DNA of 64,000 nucleotides from Coniella vitis (taxonomy: Eukaryota > Ascomycota > Sordariomycetes > Diaporthales > Schizoparmaceae): positions 1,984,001-2,048,000 of the forward strand of contig WUJK01000008.1 in NCBI GenBank assembly GCA_011317545.1, in the 5' to 3' direction. Within the stretch, counting starts at the first letter, position 1. Each line of letters begins with the position of its first letter. The position numbers were made by a program, and so were the translations under genes. This document shows, one piece after another, positions 35,701-46,900 of this stretch. The notes under the pieces were generated by a model that saw only the letters and a program-made list of their open reading frames with translations, was not told the DNA's origin and did no database searches.

Positions 35701-37404
35701 TTATTGGTGCTTGTTGTGATGGTTTCCATTGCTATTGCCATTGCCATTGCCATGGCCATGCTCGTCATCGTCATGCTCGTCATCATGGCCCTCAGCTTCC
35801 GATTCGGGGTCTGATTGCGCGTCCACACTTCCAGGAATGAACTCGTCAAACCGTGTCGTGTCGGCCGCCGCATCCCGCGGCACAAATCGCACGCGCACCC
35901 TACGCACACCGCGCACCTTGGCGCCAATCTGCGTGCGCACTGCGTCCTCCACCTTGCGCACCTCCTGCACCGTCCACTCGCTCGGCACGGCCAGTTCCAG
36001 GTCAATGAGGTAGTTCTGGCCCGACTTGATGCCCGAAATCTCGCGCAGCTCCACCTCGTGGCCCCGGTCAGCGTCCAGGTTTTGTATACTCTTTTGTGCC
36101 TGGCGCCGCACCGAGCGCTTGATGTCATCGTCAACCGTGCGGTCGGCCAGCTCGTAGAGGGAGGAAAGGGTGTTGCCCCAGCCCGCGCGGATGACGAGGA
36201 AGGAGATGAAGAGGCCGCCGACCGGGTCAAGCCAGGTCGCGTCTTTGAGAACGTTTGCGCCGAGGATGACGAGCATGGTGACGATGCCGGTCCAACTGTC
36301 GACGCGGTGATGGATGGCATTGGAGGCCAGGACTTGGGATTTGCGCTCTTTGGCGACCTTCATGGCTGGTGATTCACAGTGTGCATGGTTAGCCAGCTGC
36401 TGCGGGGGAGGGTGGCAGACGAAACATGTCTCCCAGGCATTGTGTGAATACTTACTTGCATGGTATAGCCACTCTTTGACCAGCACTGTTCCTGCAGCCA
36501 ACCACGCAGCGTGGATGCTGGGTCCCATGGCCAGCGCACCGTGTGAATGCCCGTGCCCGTGCCCGTGATGTAAGAGCTCGTGGGCAGCTGCAGGGTCGAG
36601 CACGAAATGCGCGTACAGCGTTTCAAGACTGCTCATGCCCATGAAGACGCCACCAGCCAGCAGCATACCCGAAACCCCGAGCGAGCCCAGACTCTCAACC
36701 TTGCCAAAGCCGGATGGGTAGCTCTCGGTGGGCGGGCGCAGACTGAAGGCGACCGTCGCAAGGGTCAGGACGTCCGAGGCGAGATCGGTCAGAGAGTGCC
36801 ACGCATCGGCGACCATGGCTTGGGAGCTGAAAGCGTAGCCGCCAACAAACTTGGCGACAGCCATGCCGAGGTTGGCGTAGAGGCCGATGCGCGTGATGCG
36901 CACGCCAGCATCGTTCTTGTTCTGGGAGGTCAGATAGACATTGTCGTGGTGGTGGTGGCCGTGGCCGTGGCCGTGGCTGCCGTGGGAACGCGTCTGGACA
37001 GCGGTTGTCGCCATGATGCCAGAGAGCCAGGCTGTGCGCAGTCGTCGACGGTGAGTGTGGAGGTAGGGGAGGGCAGGAGGAGGGAGAGGGCGGTCGTGGT
37101 TGCGACGGCGGTTTATATAAGGCGAGGGAGACGCCGAACTTGTGGTTGAATAGGAGTCCGAGGACAAAGAGGAGGACGAGGACGAGGACGAGGACGGGTT
37201 AGAGCCGCAGGGGGCGGGCCGGCATCCCAACGGGGTACTGGAGGCTTGGTAGACGCGCGTATGTGTCCTCAAGAAGCGAAAGGAGCAGCCCACATTCTTG
37301 TTGCACTGTGAAGGGGACAAAGGCAGTGGCAGCAGCCTCAGTGTCGAGGAGGATGACGGGCTGGTGGGAGGCATCAATGGAGTTGGCCTGACAGGTGAAT
37401 GCAA
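35701..37404 (-). CDS. cation diffusion facilitator, MMT1/2-type mitochondrial metal transporter
   Basis: CDF-family transporter; yeast Mmt1/2 are mitochondrial iron exporters. Two exons, 37404-36456 and 36365-35701, about 537 residues. The core starts near HGHGHGHHHH and includes MAVAKFVGG, DAWHSLTDLASD (metal-site Asp/His) and ASNAIHHRVDS (second metal site), then a C-terminal ferredoxin-like domain and an Asp/His-rich tail. A His-rich loop (HHGHGHGHSHG) sits between membrane helices. The intron 36366-36455 is 90 bases and has no stop, so it is invisible as a frame break; splicing restores YHATMKVAKERKSQ. The first 130 residues are Arg/Ser-rich and nearly free of acidic residues, consistent with a mitochondrial presequence. 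A shorter start at 37014 (407 residues) is possible: a TTATATAA sits about 100 bases upstream of it. Confidence 0.87.
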   Translation of the reverse strand: MHSPVRPTPLMPPTSPSSSSTLRLLPLPLSPSQCNKNVGCSFRFLRTHTRVYQASSTPLGCRPAPCGSNPSSSSSSSSSLSSDSYSTTSSASPSPYINRRRNHDRPLPPPALPYLHTHRRRLRTAWLSGIMATTAVQTRSHGSHGHGHGHHHHDNVYLTSQNKNDAGVRITRIGLYANLGMAVAKFVGGYAFSSQAMVADAWHSLTDLASDVLTLATVAFSLRPPTESYPSGFGKVESLGSLGVSGMLLAGGVFMGMSSLETLYAHFVLDPAAAHELLHHGHGHGHSHGALAMGPSIHAAWLAAGTVLVKEWLYHASKYSHNAWETCFVCHPPPQQLANHAHCESPAMKVAKERKSQVLASNAIHHRVDSWTGIVTMLVILGANVLKDATWLDPVGGLFISFLVIRAGWGNTLSSLYELADRTVDDDIKRSVRRQAQKSIQNLDADRGHEVELREISGIKSGQNYLIDLELAVPSEWTVQEVRKVEDAVRTQIGAKVRGVRRVRVRFVPRDAAADTTRFDEFIPGSVDAQSDPESEAEGHDDEHDDDEHGHGNGNGNSNGNHHNKHQ

Positions 37405-38433
37405 CTCGGGAGGGGCGCTTCCGCTTCAGGCCGCCGACTGGGCTGCTGCAGGGGTGCGTGGAAGCAAGTGCAAGAGCCGGAAGAAATAACAACTGGCAAA
37501 GGAGCCGAGGACGAGGAGGGCCTGGTGGTGGTGGTGTACGCAATGCAAAAGCAGAGGAAATGAGTGTGAGGGTTTGTTTGGGCCGGCCGCAAGCTGGGCG
37601 ACTACCAAGCATCGCGGAAAAGTCGATGCAAGATCAGGCGAGGCCAGGTACACCCGTAATGGCAACTAGCACCTACTGTTGCATCATGCCAAGCCCTGTT
37701 GCTTCCCCTGCCGAAAAAAGCCACGGGGGAAAAGTACGGACCTGCTGAAAGACACAGGGCCTCCAGTGAGCACTCACTCACCACCTAGGCACTATAATAT
37801 CGGTAGCCACTAACACAATCTACATGGTAGACCAAAGTGCCAGAGGGACCCTCCAAAGGCCTGCTTGGACAAACACATCCACGACTAATTACAAAGACAT
37901 AAACAATACACTCACCAATTCAAATACTACATGGGACCAGTTGTCTGCATCTGCCATCACACGCTTCCCAAGTAAACACTGTGCAAGGGGTGTTGTTGCA
38001 ACTGCCACTGAGCATGCCTGGATTACATCTTTGTACAGCATACTATGCACATAGTACCGGCCGGCACTTGCAGCAGGTAGCCGAGCCACTGTATTTCATA
38101 CGGCTGTTACGCAGCCCTTCTGTAACGCATTGGCTTGGCGGCCGGTTAGTGGGGTCTCTCGGGACAGAGAGGAGGCCCTGGAGGCCCATGGGCCCCACTG
38201 CCAGACACCACTGCCACCATCTCGGGCCAGGGTGCTGCTTCGGCGCCACCCCGCCGGGAACGCTAGACAGGCCAATGACGACGACGAACCAACGACCACT
38301 TGCCGATTTGAGAAGCACCTGGCTCTGGAGCATCCAGGCAAGGCAACCAACCTTCCATCCTCCCACCTCCCGCTGCAACGCGCAACACGCACTCTACACC
38401 CTTGGCATTCATTGCCGCAGAATAAAGCCGCCA
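37405..38433. promoter_or_regulatory. shared divergent region (metal transporter / sirtuin)
   Basis: About 1 kb between divergent genes holding both promoters. An imperfect palindrome CATACTATGCACATAGTA lies near 38039-38056. The frame upstream of the sirtuin ATG is open from 37981, but it does not resemble protein. Confidence 0.45.
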
Positions 38434-39663
38434 ATGATGAAGAAACCGCTTCTGCGCATCCCTTACACTGACAGGTTTGCTCCCCCTTCGATCATCCCCG
38501 CAACCGCAACCACCGTCGCCGGCGCCATCGAAGCCCTCCACAACTTCCTGGCCTCTCCTCGCCCCGGCAGCAAAGACACCAAGGACAGCCCCGCGCCGCC
38601 CGACTCAACTCTCGTCCTTTCCGGTGCAGGCCTGTCTGTCGCGTCAGGGCTGGCCGATTACAGAGGCGACAAGGGCACCTACCGCCTCAACAAGACGTAC
38701 CGTCCCATCTACTATCACGAGTTCCTTGCATCTCACGAGGCACGCAAGCGCTACTGGGCCCGCTCCTTTCTCGGCTGGACAACGCTGCACAAGGCCCAGC
38801 CAAACGCAGGCCACTATGCAGTGCGCGATCTGGCCCGCTACGGCGGCAAGGTAACACGCGTGATTACCCAAAATGTCGATTCTTTCCATCCCAGGGCACA
38901 CCCGGAGATCCCTACCCTCGAGCTGCATGGCTACCTACGCAATCTGGTTTGTACGTCCTGTCACCGCGAGTTCCCGCGCCATGTCTTCCAGGAAGAGCTT
39001 GCGCGACTGAACCCTGCCTGGGCTGCCTTCCTTCACGAGGCTATTGCATCAGGTGCGCTGGACACGGAGAATCCAGACGAGCGGAGGGCGCGTGGCATGC
39101 GGACGAACCCGGACGGTGATGTCGATTTGCCTGATGCTCCCTACACGACGTTTCGTTATCCTGCCTGCCAGCAGTGCCTGGCGAACCCTCCCCTGGCGTC
39201 CGACGGCTCGCAGCAGAAGGTCCAAGTCGACGGCGACGGCGCATGGAAAGCGACGAGCTCGGGTGGCATTCTGAAGCCTGCCGTCATCATGTTTGGCGAG
39301 AGCATCCCCACTCAAGTCAAAGTGGCGGCAGAGCAGGCGGTGGATGAGACGAGTAGGATGTTGGTTCTGGCCACGTCGCTAGCGACCTATTCGGCATGGC
39401 GACTGGTGAAGCGGGCCAAAGATCGCGGCGTGCCGATTGCCATTGTAAATATGGGTGGAGTGCGAGGGGAGGAGGCCTTTTTTGCTGATTTGCAGCACCG
39501 ACAGACTGGGGCTGAAGGGGTGAGGATAGATATGTCGACGACAGAGCTGTTACCAGAGCTGGTCAGGTCCTTGCGCCGGCCGTCTCCTGAACCACATATA
39601 CCGCCTAGAACCTTGGCCCCAGACAATGGAGGCGCTGGGGTTTTCAAAGACTTCCTCTCTTGA
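38434..39663 (+). CDS. SIRT4-like NAD-dependent deacylase (class II sirtuin)
   Basis: Single exon, 409 residues, starting MMKKPLLRIPYTDRFAPP, which resembles the start of fungal SIRT4-like proteins. The NAD-binding motif GAGLSVASGLADYRG (about 64-78), TQNVD (about 145-149) and catalytic HG (His about 164) are intact. Zinc is held by C173-x2-C176 and C245-x2-C248, with a 68-residue spacer that is longer than usual. GGILKPAVIMFGE and IVNMG complete the Rossmann fold. SIRT4-type enzymes act as lipoamidases or ADP-ribosyltransferases in mitochondria; the N terminus here is basic but not a clear presequence. The 3' end lies only 68 bases from the convergent next gene. Confidence 0.92.
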   Translation: MMKKPLLRIPYTDRFAPPSIIPATATTVAGAIEALHNFLASPRPGSKDTKDSPAPPDSTLVLSGAGLSVASGLADYRGDKGTYRLNKTYRPIYYHEFLASHEARKRYWARSFLGWTTLHKAQPNAGHYAVRDLARYGGKVTRVITQNVDSFHPRAHPEIPTLELHGYLRNLVCTSCHREFPRHVFQEELARLNPAWAAFLHEAIASGALDTENPDERRARGMRTNPDGDVDLPDAPYTTFRYPACQQCLANPPLASDGSQQKVQVDGDGAWKATSSGGILKPAVIMFGESIPTQVKVAAEQAVDETSRMLVLATSLATYSAWRLVKRAKDRGVPIAIVNMGGVRGEEAFFADLQHRQTGAEGVRIDMSTTELLPELVRSLRRPSPEPHIPPRTLAPDNGGAGVFKDFLS

Positions 39664-39731
39664 TGGGTGAGGGGCGGATCATCAATCTATGTAGTTGCAC
39701 CATCATTCCCAAGAATCGCAGACATCCTTCT
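39664..39731. other. 68-base convergent gap
   Basis: The stop codons of the sirtuin and the DUF5321-type gene face each other across this gap. The two 3' UTRs almost certainly overlap. Confidence 0.8.
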
Positions 39732-40409
39732 TCAAAAGAAATCGGTCGAACGTCCCGTTGAGGACTCTTGTGCTGGCTCGGCGTATTGCATGTCAGCCCT
39801 CGGTGTCGGAACAGCCTTGGTGGCAGCTGACGATGCCTCTTGAGTAGCCTTGCCCCTGGCCTCCTCTTCCTGCCGCTGCTGCTGCTGCTGCTGCTTCTTC
39901 GTCTTTTTGTTTTGCCTTACAACAGTATCCTTTTCAATCTCTTCCAAAACTTCCTGCCACGCGGCTTCCTTGTCAGGGTCTCCAGACCCCAGCACCTTTT
40001 CCACATCCACCTCTTCTCCATTCTGCAGCCGCTCCACAACCTCGCGCAGCAAGCCAATGCGCACGTCGGCACGGCGCGTAAATGCATCAAAGTTCTTGCG
40101 CAGCGAAATCATCTGGATCGACATGGAGCCAATCAAGAGGAAAATGATGACGAAAAAGGTTGCTGGATTCCATTCTTTCGCAAACCAGGACTGCTTCGTT
40201 GTCTTTGCCTTGGACGGGCTGCTGCTGGGATCGCGACGGAAAGGCTTGGGGACGAGCGACTTCCAGAACGAGACTTCGGCAATGCGAGGGACGGTGGAGA
40301 GGGCGCGCGCGCGCCGGATGAGAAGCTGTTGCTGCTGCTGTTGACTTGCGAGTAGTGGTCTGAGAGAAGCCCAGGAACGGGCCACTCGGTGTGTAACGAC
40401 TCGTTCCAT
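39732..40409 (-). CDS. DUF5321-type mitochondrial membrane protein
   Basis: Single exon, 225 residues. From memory this matches the fungal family of unknown function DUF5321. The first 40 residues are Arg/Ser/Leu/Gln-rich without acidic residues (MERVVTHRVARSWASLRPLL), a convincing mitochondrial presequence. One membrane helix, TFFVIIFLLIGSMSIQMISL (about 84-103), follows the conserved KEWNPA. A helical segment (RIGLLREVVERLQNGEEVDV) and an acidic, then poly-Gln/Lys coiled-coil-like tail face the other side. Its role is unknown; the layout suggests a single-pass inner-membrane protein. Confidence 0.82.
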   Translation of the reverse strand: MERVVTHRVARSWASLRPLLASQQQQQQLLIRRARALSTVPRIAEVSFWKSLVPKPFRRDPSSSPSKAKTTKQSWFAKEWNPATFFVIIFLLIGSMSIQMISLRKNFDAFTRRADVRIGLLREVVERLQNGEEVDVEKVLGSGDPDKEAAWQEVLEEIEKDTVVRQNKKTKKQQQQQQRQEEEARGKATQEASSAATKAVPTPRADMQYAEPAQESSTGRSTDFF

Positions 40410-40904
40410 AGTGATCGGGTGGTTATCGTGAATGGGTTCTTGATGTGGGCTGCCCAGGAGCGAAAAGAGAAAGAAGAGGTGAAAGTTGCTTGTCGATAAA
40501 ATGGGTTTGCCGAGCTTCTTCTAGGCTTATTGGGGCCCTTCCTTAATTCTAGTGCGGGCTTGCAGGGATGTGGTCTGGGGCTCGCGAGGACTTACATAGT
40601 ACTTTCCGATCGTTGCCCGGTCAACGAGGCCCTGCAAGCGCCCGTTTGTTTCGTTGACTTTCGAACGCCAAAAGCTTGACCACGGCAACGACGCCGACAA
40701 CCCATCACCAATCCGTTGCATGCTCTCGCTTCTGCCTCACTACAAGTGCTTTAACGCTTGCAAACTAGGCAACCGTCCTCCGCCACCTTTTGTTTTCAAG
40801 CGGCTCCCATTCGTTCCCCGCCCTCCTCTCTGCCGGTCATGTTATGATATCGCCAGGGACCGACGCCGTTTCGCTCCCCCTCTCATCTATCTACTTGGCC
40901 CATC
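40410..40904. promoter_or_regulatory. shared divergent promoter region (DUF5321 gene / separase)
   Basis: A 495-base gap between divergent start codons with one TACATAGTA motif (about 40593-40601). Pyrimidine-rich leader sequence precedes the separase ATG. Confidence 0.5.
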
Positions 40905-43900
40905 ATGGCCTCAGCCAACGAGCAAGCCGAAACGGTCAAGAGAGCAGTTTCCTCGCTCGACACATGTAGCCATGCGACAACAATCCTGCTCAAAAGCCTC
41001 CTCCTCCCCAAAGATGGCTCCGACTTCAAGACGATACGACCGGCCAGGCCAACTTCGGAATTGTCCGAAAAGGATAAGGCCTTGCTGGCAACAAATGTCA
41101 TCAACACGTCCCTCAAGACGCTTGGAGTTGCCGTCAAGATCCATCAAGCCCAAGTTGCAGCGGAACGCAACTGCAAGGCAGCCGCAGGAGGCAAGGACAC
41201 CGATACCACCTCCGCCGCCGCAATGATTCCGATGAAATCACGAGACCCTAACCAGATCCCAACATCACCGGAATCCAACAAGAAGACTCCAAAGCCGGCC
41301 AAGTCCGTTCCCTCCGAGTGTATACCGAACATCGAGTGTGCACGCCTTGCGTTTGCATCCTTACGAACCCTGCAAGCCGCCGAAAAAATCACCCTTCCAG
41401 ATTTACAGCTCGAGGTTGGCATGTCCTCTTTTGTCGCGAAGCTCGTGTCTCTGGGTCTATTCGAATACGCCACCAGAGAAATACGGATATTGAAAAAGAG
41501 GCTGGGCGAAATAATGGCGGGAACACCTCACAAGATGAACAAGGCTGCCTCGAGCGCACAAAGTTTGCCAGAGATACTCGACTTTGGCTGCGTTGACCCG
41601 AGATCGCCGGTTTTTAATCTGGTTCTTATGACGCAAATGCAAGTTCTCAAGATCATGTCCAAGGCCAACAGACCCGCGGATATCGAAGCTGCGTTGCCGT
41701 TCCTTCGAAAGAATCACCAATCCAGCCCCATCAACCTGCTCCTGCGTGCGGTAGAACTAGATGAGGGTGCAAAGACCAGTGTAGCACGAACCATGGACAC
41801 GGTCTCGCAGCTCTTGTTCGTTCTCGTCCCATCTCCATCAAACACTGACGACCAGCTAGCTTTGGATTCAAGTCGCAGTGCTCGGCCTCTGGTAGCCCTC
41901 GAGCTCCTGACTCTGGGCCTACACGCTCGGCTCACCTGGTGGAGGCTGGCTGGCCACAAGGCCGAGGTCGACAAGGATATCGTACTTCCGCTCTCCAGGT
42001 GTATTGCGGCCTGTATCCGTCGGGTCGAGCCAGCCAGCCCGGCCCTTTACAAGGCTTGTCACGACGCGTTCAACAGCACGTATGAAGAAATAAGCCGACA
42101 GAATCTTCGGCCTGCAAGGAATCTGAGATCTCCGCTCTGCAGCATTCATCAGTCTCTTGGAAAGCTGGCTCGAGACCTAGGCCAATACGCAGAGGCAATC
42201 TCGTGGATGCAAAAGAGTCTCGAGACAATGGACAAGTCAAAGGACTCAATAGCAATATGCCTGTCGACGAAAGCGCTGCTCTTGGCTTACCAGCTGCGCA
42301 TCGCCTATGCATATCCTTCACTTGATGCCTTGTTCAAAGATATCCTCGAGGATCTTCAGGGGCCCCTCCGAGGCGATTCTACCGAGTTGGATGACTTGCT
42401 TCACAGCATGGTCATGGTCCGCAGATCAGCCTTGCATATCTTTGTGGGAAATATAGTGGATGCCAAGGGCGCAAAGTACCAGCCACCGCCCTCAATCGCC
42501 GAGTCCCTGGAAACATTTGTCCTGCAAATGCCTCGGTTCTGTCTTCGCTGGCTGGGAAACCGACCATCAGACGACCGAAGCAAAGACATCCAACGCTTCG
42601 AAATGCGACGTGTGGAGTTGGCAGAACAGGTACCGCAGATCTTGGATTCTGTCTTGATAGTGCTCAAGACGGGCCTCGACGCAAAACATTCTGTTTGGGA
42701 GAAGCTCGACGCCAGTTTGTCGGACTGCATCAGTCTGCTCAACAGCCTTGCCGGTCTTCCTTGCGCGGACGAGTCCAGCCAGCACTACTACAAGATTTCG
42801 CACGTTTACTACCTCCAGTACTCCCAGATGATCGCCCTGGAACCGAAACCCGTCAAGAATGGTACGATTTTCCCTCATGCGCTCAAGGCGCTCAGGCGCT
42901 CTCTTGACTGCGTCGAGGGCCGATCCAAAAAAGAGCGGGACAAGGCGAATTTCCTCTTCAAACTTGAGAAGATTAGTCAATTGTACAAAGCAGCAGGCAA
43001 GCCCGAGCATGTGCTCAAGTCACTGAAGCTGGTGCGAGACACTCTGGTTGCGGACGGTGTGTTGACAGTCGTCGCCCAGGCGCTAAAGCGCGCTCCGCCG
43101 CGCAAGGTCTGGGCAACGAACAATGACGTGGAGTCGCTGGCTTGGTCGATCAAGGTCATTGCTCAGAAGGATAGTGATTGGGCTGATTGGACGACCGGTC
43201 TGGGCGAACTGGAACGGCTTGCTGCCTTGGAGTATGGCTTTGGGTACGCCCTGTCCGTCGCTACGACGTATCTCACCCTTTCGGACCCTCTTGTCGCAAA
43301 GCTGCTGGACGTGTGTCGTGCGGACCGCTTCCCTGTCCGAAGACTAAGGATTTTGCTACAACTGTTGATTGCGAACATTGGGAACGATGCTTGCCTCGGG
43401 GAAATCCAGGAACAGGTCCAGAGAGCAGCTTGGATCAATGAAGAGATGACCCTAGCAGAGGATGCTGGATTGAGAAACACAATTCCGTCCATAAAAGCTC
43501 TGGCAGCGTCCATTATTGCCCTCTCCCGGTCTACGCCAGACCATCAACAACTGGCGGCTTCAATCACTGTTTGGCGGTCCATTCTCGAGAATGCCCGGGA
43601 CCCAGCAGACCTAAGTCAGCAAATCGACGACATCCCAACCCTGCTGGAGCATTTGCAATCTATTGCAGACTTTTGTCGGTTATCGAATCACAATGCTCTC
43701 ATGTTGGATGCTCTACAACTCGCCGCGGACCTCATTGCTGGTTCAGCCACGCAAACAGACACTGCCCTCACTCTACAAATTGCCGCAGCTCTTGGCCTGC
43801 AGCTTACCAACGCCGGCCAATCCTCCAAAGCGGCTATTGTATTTGAACAGGCTATACAGTATGCGCAAGAGAGTGCGTCAGTCACAGACGAGGAGGTTGT

Positions 43901-46900
43901 GCGCTACTGGCTCTCCTATGCCGAGTATTACATCGAGATTGGCGCCGTAGAAAAAGCAGAGGAGTTTGTCTGCCGGGCCAAAACGGCTGGGTCGGGCATT
44001 AGTGCTTCGAGCCGTTCCAAGACGCACAAGGTCACCATGGCACATGTATCGTTGTTGTATGCTGCGGTTGCTCTTGGGCGTGGCGATGCGGCATGTGCGC
44101 TCACGTATGCGAGAAATGCTACGCGCATTCTCTTTCAGGAGTGGGCGCGTCTGGAGCAGACGATTCGCAGCAAGGAGAATAAGTATGCTGCTGCGAGTAA
44201 GAACGACAGCAGCAAGAAGTCCAATGATGATAATAATAACGACAACAATGCCACTACTTCTACGACTGACACTGCAATGGACACGAGCCAAGCGAGCACA
44301 GAGGCTGACAAACCGAAACCGACAATGTCCGGACCGGAGGCTTGGAAAATCGCGTATCCCGTCATCATGGGACTCTTGTGCTTGTCCAATATCTACGCGC
44401 ACCTCGGGACCTACCAAGAGACACTCTACTACGCCGAGCAAGCGCAACTCGTGGCCAAGACATCCGACTCGGCGGCGTATCTTGCCGAGTGCGATTCGTG
44501 GCTGGCGCTGATTTCGGCGCGGGCCAACAAGTTTGAGGACGCGCTCAGCTCGGCCGAGAAGGTCGAGGCGCGGTTGGATTGGAGCGAATCCTCTGCTCGA
44601 CTTGTCAGTCTCTGTTGCCGGCTGAGTACGATTTATCGCGAGGCCAAGGAGTTTGAGCGCGAAACGAAGATGATCCGCAAGGCGGAAGACATGTTGGATA
44701 GGATGGCTGGCGGCAGGGAGGGAGGGTCGGATGGCGAAGGTTTTGATGCTATGGACATTGATGCTCCCGTCATTGTCGAGAAGAAGGAGGCGCCAGACTC
44801 ACGCAGACTGCAGGCTTCAAGCACAAAGACTTCTACCGCCACTGTGGCAAATGCCCCAATCGACATGGAGATTGACACATTGGATGCGCATTTACTGGCC
44901 ATCAAAGCTGCTGTCCTGGTGGAAAAGGCAAGCGCGCAGGTTCATCAGAAGAACTGGACGGTGGCTTTGGAGCTGTTACAAGAGGCACGAAAATCGCCCA
45001 GGCTTGTGCCCAGCATGTTAGGCGAGTTGCTCGTCGCGGCGCGGTCACTGTTGGGCCAGAGCCTGGAGGAGATGGCCAAGGACGCCGTGTGTTCTGTCAT
45101 ACAAGAGTCGGCGCTGTCCTTTCCCTCGGTTGGTACACTCGATGCACACAACAAGAGGGATCGCTTCTCGACGATGACTGCAACTCCCGTGAAAACCATG
45201 ATCATGTCGCCGACCGCCGCCTGCGAACCGACTGCTGCTGTGACACAGTCATATCTCGACGATCTGCGCCAGGCCCGCGATTATCTCCTGGAAGCACACG
45301 CACTAGCATCCACCATGGGCGACGGCAGACAGGTCCACGATATCCTCTGCACGCTGCAAAACGTCGTCATCCTCCTCTCGGCCGCGTCCTCCTCCTCGCC
45401 TTCATCTCGGTCCAGGACAGCCATCCTCGGCCACCCAGGCTACGTGACGTGCTCGGTGGAAATGGCGCGCAACCTCACTTGGCGCCGAGAAGTGAAGACG
45501 CTCTTGGCGGAAAAGAACTCGGGCAAAGGCGGCATGGAATGGCCCGAAGAGATTCGACCGCACGAAATGCGCCGCATGAGCCTGAGCCCCGTCGTCGACA
45601 TCACCAAGTTCCAGCGCGAGTATATTGACATCATCCCACCCGAATGGAGCGTCATTTCCTTGTCACTTGGCGATAACAAGCGCGACTTATGTATTGCAAA
45701 ACTACAGGCTGGGCAGAGTCCGTTTGTGATCCGGGTGCCGCTTGTGGAAAGGGCGAATACCCAGGATGCGCTTGGGGGGGGCAGTGGTGAGGATGATGGC
45801 GAAGAGGCATCGTTGACATTTGAGCAAGGGCGTGACAAGTTGTTGGATTTTATCAAGAGAGCGAATGCGACGTGTCATGATGAGCGGGATTTTTCAGTCA
45901 AGGGCGCCAAGACGGCGTGGTGGAACGAGAGGACGGCGCTGGATTTGGAAATCAAGACGCTGATGGAGAGGATTGAGGTCGATTGGTTGGGCGCATTCAA
46001 GGGCATCTTTTCGCAGCACCAGCATCAGCACCACCACCACCAGCAACAGCAACAGCAGCAGGGCCGCGGGGGGAGAATGGAGCCGGGGCTCATGGACAAG
46101 TTTCGCGCAAGCTTTGAAGGGATACTGGATAGGTATTTACCTTCGCGGGCGCAGCTGCTTCGCGGCAGGAAAGGAGCTGGGACAAGCATTCCTGGCCCTG
46201 CCAATTCTTCTTCTTCGGCTTCAACATCCGCGTCGTCCAGAATTGCGCTTGACACAAGGATTTTAGATCTTTTCATTGGTCTTGGCGATGGCGAGCGCAA
46301 CAGCAATGCTGCTTCTTCCGAGAAGAAGAAGAATAGGGGCAGTTGTGGTGTTGGGGACTTTGACGAATTGCTCAATGACCTGCTCTACTTTGTCGTGGAT
46401 ATCTTGCAGTTCAACGGGGAGCGCAACGCCTATGATGAGATTGACTTTGATTCCATGGTTGTCGAGACTACTGATGCACTGCGTGCGTATCATGAGGACG
46501 CAAAACAATCGGCTATGGCCAGCCCGGAGAACAACATCAGCAGCAGCCGCAATCGGCCACACACCATCCTCATACTGGACAAGGTGTTGCATACGTTTCC
46601 GTGGGAATCGATGCCGGTGCTGCAAGAGGTACCAGTCTCGCGGGTGCCGTCGCTTGCGTGTCTTCGGCGGTTGATATTGGAGCAACAGTCGTCCGCGTTG
46701 GATAGCCATGGGGGTGACGGCGGGAGCATGAAGAGTGGTCACCATGTGTCGATTCGCAATGGCACGTATATCCTTAACCCAGGAAACGACCTCAAGACTA
46801 CCCAGGAGTTCTTCCAAGGACCGCTGGAGTCTTCGCTTTGTGGTGCCAGGCCCTCATCCTCCACATGCTGCCCAGCCAACTCCTGGAAACGCTTCCAGGG

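Noticed and set aside
37981..38433. Upstream in-frame extension of the sirtuin
   Set aside because: No conserved sequence precedes MMKKPLLRIPYT, and homologues as remembered begin near there.
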